NCBI GenBank assembly: GCA_041666425.1
Contig: JBAYHA010000034.1
Span: forward strand, 1 to 11,402
From: JBAYHA01 sp041666425
GTDB lineage: Bacteria > Patescibacteriota > Patescibacteriia > UBA11705 > JABHMO01
Direction of reading: 5' to 3'
DNA: 11,402 bases
In this document: positions 6,601-10,868 of the stretch, one piece after another
How the letters are laid out: every line of letters begins with the position of its first letter
Numbering within the stretch: position 1 is the first letter of the stretch
Notes under the pieces: model-generated
The model's database searches: none
Seen by the model: only the letters and a program-made list of their open reading frames with translations
What the model was told of the DNA's origin: nothing
Program-made: the position numbers and the translations under genes

Positions 6601-7620
6601 TGCCCAAGGATTGACACCACCAGATGCTTCATAAATCATTTTCCAATCATTAGCACCCTCAACCCAAACATGATTATTCACAATAGCCGTATTGTCCCAC
6701 GCACCACTACCACCACGAGGTATGGCCGAATTTTTTGTCAAAACAAAATTAACCCCATCCTCCGAAGTGTACAGATCCAATTCCTGAGTAGCGTCCTCGG
6801 TATACATATAATAAGTCCCGTCGTGTTTCAAAACAAATGATCGCCCAAAACCTGTCAAAATCGGATTGCCACTATATCTAACCCATGTTACCCCATCAAC
6901 AGACTCAGCATAATTCATCACTGAATTCTCCCATCCGCTCGTGTGCCACATTTTGAAAACATTCGTCTGATCAGTTAAAATCTGCGGATCCGTATCATAA
7001 ATAACTATTGGCTCATGCACATTATTTTCATCAAAATCCTCGGACGCTTGCAATACCGTTCCCTGAGGATCCCAAGTCAGATCGCTAGCAAAATCATCAA
7101 AAAGCTCAAATGTGTCTGCACCACTTTGCAAATCAGTCGCCGAATCATTACCATAATAAACATAAATTGTTTCCGATTCTAAAGCTGTTATTTCCGGAAC
7201 ATTTACCCAAACATTAGCTGATTCACTTTCGGAGCTATAAGCATCAAACATATAAGGGATCAATGCTGTCCCCGTTGAATCCGTAAACCTGATATCTTGT
7301 CCGGCTGTTTGGGCATGAGAAAAATCAAAATTTTCTCCGGTCAAAACAACGTTCACCTGATAATTTGTTAAAGTATTGGCATTCCCCGTATTATCAATAG
7401 TTATACTTCTTCTAAATTTGTACCCTGTGTTATACCAGTTATCAGTATCCACTAATTGAGCTTGGCCAACAGAAACTTCCATCTTTTCTGAGTCAAAAGA
7501 ATAATCCGTTCCCGAATCAAAAGACCAAGCCCTGCTTGCGGACAAGGCTTCTTTTGGGCACAAATTAAAAGTATTAAAAATAAAAATAAACAAAACTAAA
7601 AGATGAAGAAATTTTTTCAT
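3673..7620 (-). CDS. Large secreted protein: DUF2341, propeller-like and ConA-like regions, InlB-type repeats, two peptidoglycan-binding domains
   Basis: This 1315-residue protein is probably exported and held at the cell wall. Residues 1-28 form a signal peptide (KK, long Phe/Leu/Ile core, cut near ALSA). Residues 62-160 match DUF2341 (RRSITIDN, DIRF.D..G, YVYYGN). About 177-467 holds repeated blades (VDGVTWVRYSGNPIL, SSDGITWTKYESNPVI, DLITWTQDPAG) like five-bladed glycosidase propellers (GH43/GH32 class); catalytic acids are not certain. About 472-677 resembles a concanavalin-like domain (HEIDWVRVRQY). Residues 785-1001 carry three InlB-type repeats. Residues 1152-1232 and 1247-1315 are PG_binding_1 domains (VKELQKYLN...FGKLTENALKNFQ; VMELQKIL...FGDITKIALVNLQ). 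The start at 7620 is chosen because the signal peptide begins there; no SD is visible. Domain calls are from pattern memory. Glycan binding or hydrolysis, or adhesion, is inferred. Confidence 0.88.
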   Translation of the reverse strand: MKKFLHLLVLFIFIFNTFNLCPKEALSASRAWSFDSGTDYSFDSEKMEVSVGQAQLVDTDNWYNTGYKFRRSITIDNTGNANTLTNYQVNVVLTGENFDFSHAQTAGQDIRFTDSTGTALIPYMFDAYSSESESANVWVNVPEITALESETIYVYYGNDSATDLQSGADTFELFDDFASDLTWDPQGTVLQASEDFDENNVHEPIVIYDTDPQILTDQTNVFKMWHTSGWENSVMNYAESVDGVTWVRYSGNPILTGFGRSFVLKHDGTYYMYTEDATQELDLYTSEDGVNFVLTKNSAIPRGGSGAWDNTAIVNNHVWVEGANDWKMIYEASGGVNPWALGLATSSDGITWTKYESNPVIDETGARGGPFVTKIGSEYWMWVHGSTAGVLPTDLYRYHSTDLITWTQDPAGTVLARLTADEGAGGSVGQIADPFYMEHDGDVYLWNSASSDGSIQSAGQHIKLNIAHDITFADLVATNEDYNTIDDTIWNQVQSSGLRVSSGVLIMSKVANPLPALISKSYQLTNGILESRNRSTGAPFYSFSTFIRKETNTSVSAVPRNDTSIQAHRQRYDGYDNALLSAFTPFANSTSSNASAAWFYERITANGTTFSTKRYVDGSFGTLLTEVSGTKSDAILSGYIGFTPWGAGGNHEIDWVRVRQYTAVEPTATTGAEVSLYSTTSPSITPDVEMAIPFTSLADFSETATKNSGEIKYQLSNDAGTTWYWYNSGWTETVSGVAEANIATEIDTNIATFPKGEGSLLFKAYFVSNGGQLVQLDSVTVTPVFSVQYSAVENGTISGTTAQNVDYQESGSAVTATPNTGYHFTSWNDAVATASRTDNNITADSSFAASFAINTYTLTASAGANGSISDSGVSTVNYGTSKTYTITPATNYHVLDVLVDDVSVGAVTTYTFSNIASNHTIVASFTIDTYNITATAGENGAISPAGITNKNYGSNLTYTITPNFNYRVLDVFVDDVSVGAVDSYVFYNIGAVHTIRVTFSLISVGGQAFLLPLVNTLGQSSRFVDMGKMVDVGKVDVLGINFSGYINSGINFEISVSNVIGTEKHNLKIIDFDLFSKIITLQINSSPQIKKVKVLDSVKVDLNNDLIEDMEIKFLDIYINRADFSIVAIPFKTMTVVSGPTSTPMSGNSTKGLFCSADLKLNMVSAQVKELQKYLNDHGFVISAKGVGSRGNESSFFGKLTENALKNFQKTKNIKITGEFDVETRMAVGCLVEKQTSTVITNKKFPRNLSFGMRGNDVMELQKILKSSGYFKINVLTNYFGDITKIALVNLQKKLGLAKVTGVFDEDTKKAIKVD
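4618..5058 (-). repeat. Tandem 222-bp (74-codon) InlB-type repeats inside the secreted gene
   Basis: Two adjacent 74-codon units (5058-4837 and 4839-4618) encode closely similar segments containing VLDV(L/F)VDDVSVGAV, preceded by (T/N)YTITP. Even the DNA keeps stretches such as CCAACAGAAACATCATC at an offset of 222 bp. A third, more diverged unit (about 5270-5058) lies upstream and has the GYHFTSWNDA form typical of InlB/Flg_new-type repeats. They look like a recent internal duplication of a beta-sandwich stalk. Confidence 0.8.
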
Positions 7621-7681
7621 CTTTATTCGCCGATATTTTCTTAAATTCAACAAAAACATAAAAAAATCAATAATTTTTTAT

Positions 7682-7710
7682 AATATAACATATCCAATAG
7701 AAAAAAACAA
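7682..7710 (-). promoter_or_regulatory. Promoter of the secreted-protein gene
   Basis: On the minus strand TTGTTT (7705-7710), a 17-bp spacer and TATATT (7682-7687) are visible, with an upstream TG giving an extended -10. The predicted leader is about 55 nt and contains neither the GTTCTTT motif nor a convincing SD. Confidence 0.6.
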
Positions 7711-7734
7711 ACTCTTTGCATCATTTATAACAAT

Positions 7735-7760
7735 AAAAAACGCCCACATTGGGGCGTTTT
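7735..7760 (-). terminator. Terminator of the tautomerase-like operon
   Basis: AAAACGCCC (7737-7745) pairs with GGGCGTTTT (7752-7760), and the minus strand continues into TTTTTTATTG. It lies three bases beyond the stop of the 116-aa gene. Twenty-four of 26 bases match the hairpin at 3623-3648 in the same orientation. Confidence 0.88.
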
Positions 7761-7763
7761 GCG

Positions 7764-8114
7764 TTATGCTTTTGAAGCAAAACCATTGCTCATCGGAAAA
7801 GGAAAAATAAAAACTTCGACTGGATTCCTTAAAAAGACTTCTTTTACCAACGAACAAACAACTTCCGCCACATTATTTCGAACTTCCAAAGTCCTTTCTG
7901 GTTTATCAGTTAACAAAACTTCCACAACCACGAAATCTTCAATACCCGAAGTTTCATCAATCTGAAAAAATACGCTCACCATTTTTTCATCAATCGCTAA
8001 TTCCTTAATTTTAGAAACTTTCTTTCTCAAATTTTTCTTAATAGAATTTGTTAAAAGATCATCATCTATTCTGTTAAAAACTTCTCTTGTGCATTTAATC
8101 GTAATCACCGGCAT
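7764..8114 (-). CDS. Tautomerase-superfamily protein resembling 5-carboxymethyl-2-hydroxymuconate isomerase (CHMI), 116 aa
   Basis: The protein starts Met-Pro (MPVITIKC), as in tautomerase-superfamily enzymes, whose Pro1 acts as the catalytic base after Met removal. The length and order of elements fit the doubled beta-alpha-beta of CHMI/MIF: strand 3-7, helix 15-36, strand 45-51, strand 61-68, helix 74-94 and strand 99-104. Residues 74-94 (RTLEVRNNVAEVV...VKEVF) closely resemble the RSLESRQQAGEML...IKTHF segment of E. coli CHMI as I recall it. A conserved active-site Arg in the 37-43 region is not obvious, so substrate and even activity are unclear. SD AAGGAGG precedes the start at 8114. The upstream 131-aa gene stops 12 bp before, with its stop codon abutting this SD, suggesting translational coupling. 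No aromatic catabolic genes are nearby. Confidence 0.6.
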   Translation of the reverse strand: MPVITIKCTREVFNRIDDDLLTNSIKKNLRKKVSKIKELAIDEKMVSVFFQIDETSGIEDFVVVEVLLTDKPERTLEVRNNVAEVVCSLVKEVFLRNPVEVFIFPFPMSNGFASKA

Positions 8115-8126
8115 GTCAGCCTCCTT

Positions 8127-8522
8127 TTATAAAAGTTGTCGTTCAATAGAAATTTTTGTCAAACGCGGATAATTGCGCAAAATATGATTTTTTAATTCTT
8201 CCAAAACTTCCTTTGGAAAATCTCGACAGGCAGAAACTCTAAGAGAAAATTTTACCTGATTGTCATATCCAGAACCGTCTGGCTGAAAATCATTTATAAC
8301 AAAAATCGCTTGCAACGAAACTACCGGATAATGAGAATAAATAAATTCAAAATCAAAAACATATTCCAATCCGGACTCGATAATCGCGACAACTTCCTGA
8401 AAAACTGAGCCAAAAACCTGTGACAACATCTCCCCACTTTTTATTTTTAATTCATCTTCGGAAACGATCCCAACCAAAACAAAAGGGATTCCTTCAAATT
8501 CACCTTCCATAGTTATATTCAT
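8127..8522 (-). CDS. Orphan 131-aa protein, first gene of the tautomerase-like operon
   Basis: I do not recognise this protein. It is compact, with hydrophobic strands (FVLVGIV 14-20, YVFDFEFIY 54-62, VVSLQAIFVI 67-76, VKFSLRVSA 90-98) and two amphipathic helices (about 29-49 and 102-117), an alpha/beta fold with no signal peptide or membrane helix. The start at 8522 follows an unusually strong SD, GGGGGAGG, four bases away; Met5 is the only close alternative. Its stop codon touches the SD of the tautomerase-like gene, so the two products are probably made together and may interact. It could itself be a diverged tautomerase-like subunit, but it lacks Pro after Met. Function unknown. Confidence 0.8.
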   Translation of the reverse strand: MNITMEGEFEGIPFVLVGIVSEDELKIKSGEMLSQVFGSVFQEVVAIIESGLEYVFDFEFIYSHYPVVSLQAIFVINDFQPDGSGYDNQVKFSLRVSACRDFPKEVLEELKNHILRNYPRLTKISIERQLL

Positions 8523-8547
8523 TTTTCCTCCCCCTAAAATTTTATTA

Positions 8548-8599
8548 TCAAAGAACTCAAATGAAGCTAAAATTTACCAAAACAATGAAAGAATGTCAA
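8548..8599 (-). promoter_or_regulatory. Promoter and GTTCTTT leader motif of the 131-aa/tautomerase-like operon
   Basis: On the minus strand TTGACA (8594-8599), a 17-bp spacer and TAAATT (8571-8576) form a strong sigma70-like promoter identical in both boxes to that at 1772-1800. Fourteen bases later comes GTTCTTTGA (8548-8556). The -35 lies only four bases from the -35 of the divergent rpsT promoter. Confidence 0.82.
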
Positions 8600-8603
8600 G
8601 CTC

Positions 8604-8632
8604 TTGACTTTTGGTGTAAATTTTTCTATTAT
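8604..8632 (+). promoter_or_regulatory. Promoter of rpsT
   Basis: TTGACT (8604-8609), a 17-bp spacer and TATTAT (8627-8632) make a near-consensus sigma70 promoter. The predicted leader is about 50 nt, AT-rich, without an SD and without the GTTCTTT motif. The facing -35 boxes create a palindrome GTCAAG-CT-CTTGAC (8595-8608). Confidence 0.85.
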
Positions 8633-8688
8633 AGACACAGCTATCATCTAAATCAATTAAATTAAAAGAATTTTTTCTTTTGTAAAAT

Positions 8689-8952
8689 ATGCCACAGACA
8701 AAACAAGCTAAAAAAGATCTTCGCAAAAGTATCAAAAAGGCCGCCAAAAATTTAGGCATCAAGAGTGATATCAAAACTCTCGCCAAAAAGACCTTGGTCG
8801 CCATCAATGCCAAAGAAACAAAAAGCTCCGACATGGTAAAAGACATGATCAAAAAACTTGATAAAGCCGTCCAAAAAGGCATTTTCAAAAAAAATACCGT
8901 TGCTCGCAAAAAATCAAGATTGATGAAAAAATTAAACAAAATTGCCAAATAA
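8689..8952 (+). CDS. rpsT: 30S ribosomal protein S20
   Basis: The 87-residue product is highly basic and matches bacterial S20. It has the N-terminal MPQTKQAKKDLRKSIKK block, a Lys-rich helical middle, and the C-terminal signature KGIFKKNTVARKKSRLMKKLNK that packs against 16S rRNA. Length is normal for the family. The start at 8689 is fixed by the family N-terminus (MP..K.A.K); no SD is visible. It has its own promoter and terminator, so it is monocistronic. rpsT lying near holA is also seen in Bacillus-type genomes, which supports the identification of both. S20 binds 16S rRNA early in small-subunit assembly. Confidence 0.96.
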   Translation: MPQTKQAKKDLRKSIKKAAKNLGIKSDIKTLAKKTLVAINAKETKSSDMVKDMIKKLDKAVQKGIFKKNTVARKKSRLMKKLNKIAK

Positions 8953-8956
8953 AAAA

Positions 8957-8990
8957 TCAGAACGGCGGATTTCACCGCTGTTCTTTTTTT
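8957..8990 (+). terminator. Terminator of rpsT
   Basis: AGAACGGCGG (8959-8968) pairs with CCGCTGTTCT (8975-8984) with one G-T pair, followed by a T run. The GTTCTTT seen inside this hairpin is a by-product of the stem and T tract, not a leader motif. Confidence 0.92.
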
Positions 8991-9006
8991 ATAATTTTTT
9001 TATAAT
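8990..9006 (+). promoter_or_regulatory. Two TATAAT boxes, candidate -10 of folK
   Basis: TATAAT occurs at 8990-8995 and again at 9001-9006, right after the rpsT terminator. No good -35 lies 17 bp upstream of either. The second would start a transcript near 9013, at the base of the palindromic leader. AT-richness makes chance occurrence plausible. Confidence 0.35.
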
Positions 9007-9010
9007 TTCA

Positions 9011-9050
9011 CGGGCAAGTTCCCAAAGGGATCCCCTCGGGACAAGCCCTG
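9011..9050 (+). repeat. Compact multi-hairpin palindromic element in the folK leader
   Basis: An outer GGGC (9012-9015)/GCCC (9045-9048) encloses two adjacent four-base-pair hairpins: TCCC-AAA-GGGA (9020-9030) and TCCC-CTC-GGGA (9031-9041). The stretch is much more GC-rich than its surroundings and looks like a small mobile palindrome of the REP type. It lies in the folK 5' leader, ending about 15 bases before the start, and could affect folk mRNA folding. Confidence 0.6.
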
Positions 9051-9064
9051 CACCTACATTATAT

Positions 9065-9532
9065 ATGTCATTAATCCTCGCTACAGGAACCAACCTCGGC
9101 GATAAAATAAAAAACTTGCAAACTGCGAAAGAAAAACTTTCGCAACATTTTGAATTTATTGCAGAAAGCAGAATTTATGAATCAACGGCCGTTGATTATA
9201 CCGATCAACCGGATTTTTTTAATCAGGTTTTGGAATTTCAATCTACGAATTTAACACCGGAAGAAATTTTACTTACCTGCCAAAATATTGAAAATGAAAT
9301 GGGCAGAATTCATCTGCTTGAAAAAGGCCCCAGAATAATTGACATTGATGTTTCCTTCATTGATTTGCAAAAAGTCGCCACAAAAAAAATCACGGTGCCT
9401 CATCCGCGACTTTTTGCCAGAAGTTTTGTAATCAATCCGTTAAAAGAACTGCCCTATTTTCAAATTTTAAAAAATCATTTTGATTTTACAAAAACACCAA
9501 ATAACAAAGCCACGCCGATTTTATTCTTTTAA
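9065..9532 (+). CDS. folK: HPPK: 2-amino-4-hydroxy-6-hydroxymethyldihydropteridine pyrophosphokinase
   Basis: FolK transfers pyrophosphate from ATP to 6-hydroxymethyl-7,8-dihydropterin in folate synthesis. The 155-residue product has the family landmarks in order: ATGTNLGDKIKNL (6-18, normally LGSNLGD), SRIYESTAVDYTDQPDFFNQV (about 37-57), the GPRIIDIDV motif (about 94-102) whose two Asp bind the Mg ions, and VPHPRLFARSFVINPLKELP near the C-terminus. Length is normal (about 160). The start at 9065 is chosen because MSLILATGTNLGD is the usual N-terminus; the frame is open upstream only through the palindrome. No SD is present. No other folate gene is in the window, so it may act in salvage or with genes elsewhere, which is notable for a reduced genome. 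Confidence 0.93.
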   Translation: MSLILATGTNLGDKIKNLQTAKEKLSQHFEFIAESRIYESTAVDYTDQPDFFNQVLEFQSTNLTPEEILLTCQNIENEMGRIHLLEKGPRIIDIDVSFIDLQKVATKKITVPHPRLFARSFVINPLKELPYFQILKNHFDFTKTPNNKATPILFF

Positions 9533-9544
9533 CTTCTCTCACTC

Positions 9545-9735
9545 TTGTCATCTCGAGCATCCCATATTGTCATCCCGACGGAGTGTAGCGATTGCCTGCC
9601 TGCGCGTAGCCGAACTACGCTTCGGCGAAGGCAGGGAGGGATCTTTTCTAAAATTAAAAATCCAATTCTGTTTTTACTTTTCAAAAAAGATTTCTCGACT
9701 CGTTCGCTTACGCTTACATCGCCCGAAATGACAAA
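9545..9735. repeat. Composite palindromic (MITE-like) element between convergent folK and holA
   Basis: The outer left end TTGTCATCTCGAGC (9545-9558) and the right end GCCCGAAATGACAAA (9721-9735) are imperfect inverted copies. A second left-end copy, TTGTCATCCCGAC, begins at 9567. Inside sits a separate palindrome: CCTGCC (9595-9600) pairs with GGCAGG (9630-9635), around a perfect GCGTAG-CCGAA-CTACGC stem (9604-9620). GGGATCTTTTCT (9638-9649) has a partial inverted partner AAAAAAGATTTC near 9684-9694. Elements of this GTCATCCCGA...GAAATGAC type are common between genes in many bacteria. No transposase is encoded. It fills nearly all of the space between the two stop codons and may act as a bidirectional terminator. 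Confidence 0.75.
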
Positions 9736-9766
9736 CGGTAAATGGTTCACTCAAAATGAAAAATTA

Positions 9767-10762
9767 TTATAACTCCACCAACAAAAGATCAATTAAAAGT
9801 TCAAAATCAATACTGGTTGTTTTCATTTTTATTTCAAAATCAAGCAATGAACGATAAATCTTTTTTAACTGGGTTAATGGAAATGATTTGGCGAAAACCA
9901 AATTTTTTTTGACTACATAAGGATGAATCTTGTACTCTCGCGCAATGTCATCCGCAGAGCTGTTCCCCATTCCCATCGCTTCGGCCACCTGCCAAATAAT
10001 TCGAAACTGTCGCACCAACATCGTCAATAAATAAAACTCATTGGCGCCGCTATTTAATTGATCGGCAAACAACTGAAAAGCTTTCTTTTTATTTTTTGAA
10101 CTGATCGCATCCATGAACTCAAAAATGTCTCCATTATATTTTCCTTTGACCATTTCTCGAACATCTTTTGCCTCAATCGTTTGCCCATTTTTGTAATTGG
10201 CCAATTTGCAAACTTCCTGCTCCACCGCCCACAAATCATTCCCCAACGACAGAACCAGCTCTTTTTTTGCTCCAATAGAAAAACACGCGCCGTGTTTTTT
10301 GCTTCGTTCGTCAATCCATTTTTCCATTTCAAATATTTTTGGAGCCACAAACTCTTTTATTTCCGCCAAACCGGACTGTTCCGCTTTTTTTATTTTTTTA
10401 AAAATAACGGAACTGGCTAACGGCTTGCTTGTTTGGAAAAAAATCACAAAAAAATCTTTTGGCAAACTTTCAAAACTATTGGTAATTATTTTTACCGCGT
10501 CTTCCGGATTTTTTTTTAAATCAGTAAAAAAATCTCTGATCACTACCAATTTGTTGGAACCGAACAATGTATTCACAGTCAAAGCGTTCTTGACGGCCAG
10601 AGTCAATCGATCTTTACTTTCCCCGCCACCAAAATCAATCGAGTCAACATTAAAATCACCATGCTTTTTAGCAAAAGCGTCTTTCCAATTGGCAACTTTT
10701 TCCATAATTTCAAAATCATTATCGCCATACCAAAGATAAATTTGTTTTATTGTCTCGCTCAT
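9767..10762 (-). CDS. holA: DNA polymerase III delta subunit
   Basis: HolA is the delta subunit of the clamp loader, which opens the sliding clamp. The 331-residue product shows the family order: N-terminal IYLWYGDNDFEIMEK (compare Y.(L/F).G(E/D)(D/N)), an AAA-like first domain with NTLFGSNKLVVIRDF near 66-80, the FFVIFFQT strand (about 107-114), a middle domain with LGNDLWAVEQEVCKLANY (about 178-195, the conserved G.D...E..KL), and the C-terminal collar helices with FYLLTMLVRQFRIIWQV (about 247-263). Length is normal (about 330-340). MSETIKQ at 10762 is preferred to the ATG at 10780, because the latter lies inside the -10 box ATGCTAAAAT and the former begins at the family's usual distance from YLWYG. 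It converges with folK. Confidence 0.93.
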   Translation of the reverse strand: MSETIKQIYLWYGDNDFEIMEKVANWKDAFAKKHGDFNVDSIDFGGGESKDRLTLAVKNALTVNTLFGSNKLVVIRDFFTDLKKNPEDAVKIITNSFESLPKDFFVIFFQTSKPLASSVIFKKIKKAEQSGLAEIKEFVAPKIFEMEKWIDERSKKHGACFSIGAKKELVLSLGNDLWAVEQEVCKLANYKNGQTIEAKDVREMVKGKYNGDIFEFMDAISSKNKKKAFQLFADQLNSGANEFYLLTMLVRQFRIIWQVAEAMGMGNSSADDIAREYKIHPYVVKKNLVFAKSFPLTQLKKIYRSLLDFEIKMKTTSIDFELLIDLLLVEL

Positions 10763-10770
10763 ACCACCAA

Positions 10771-10780
10771 ATTTTAGCAT
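10771..10780 (-). promoter_or_regulatory. Extended -10 promoter of holA, predicting a near-leaderless mRNA
   Basis: On the minus strand ATGCTAAAAT is identical to the decamer before rmuC. The end of the hexamer (10771) lies eight bases before the ATG at 10762, so transcription would start at or within two or three bases of the start codon. The GGTGG just before the ATG would then not be fully transcribed. Confidence 0.5.
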
Positions 10781-10801
10781 TTTTTTATTTTACCCGCACT
10801 A

Positions 10802-10851
10802 TTGACAAAAAATACATAAACTGATAACATAAAATTTCTTGGTTCTTTTCA
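10802..10851 (+). promoter_or_regulatory. Promoter and GTTCTTT leader motif of the VWA gene
   Basis: TTGACA (10802-10807), a 17-bp spacer and TAACAT (10825-10830), with an upstream TG (10822-10823), form a strong sigma70-like extended promoter. Eleven bases later comes GTTCTTTTCA (10842-10851), then SD GGAGGTG and the start at 10869. Confidence 0.82.
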
Positions 10852-10868
10852 CTAACTCGGAGGTGCCC

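Noticed and set aside
4292..6840. Several plus-strand frames opposite the secreted gene
   Set aside because: Shadows of a 1315-residue coding frame with coherent domains; none has an SD or recognisable motif.
7580..7620. Lipoprotein signal on the secreted protein (Cys21)
   Set aside because: The residues before Cys21 (FNL) do not fit a lipobox; a normal signal peptidase site near ALSA fits better.
8574..8975. Minus-strand frame covering rpsT and its promoter
   Set aside because: Antisense to S20; hydrophobic look comes from complementing Lys codons.
8978..8990. GTTCTTT after rpsT as another leader motif
   Set aside because: It is the 3' arm of the rpsT terminator plus its T tract; there is no upstream promoter at the shared spacing and no SD downstream.
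9480..9772. Short frames on both strands in the folK-holA gap
   Set aside because: They are translations of the palindromic repeat, which has no coding signals.
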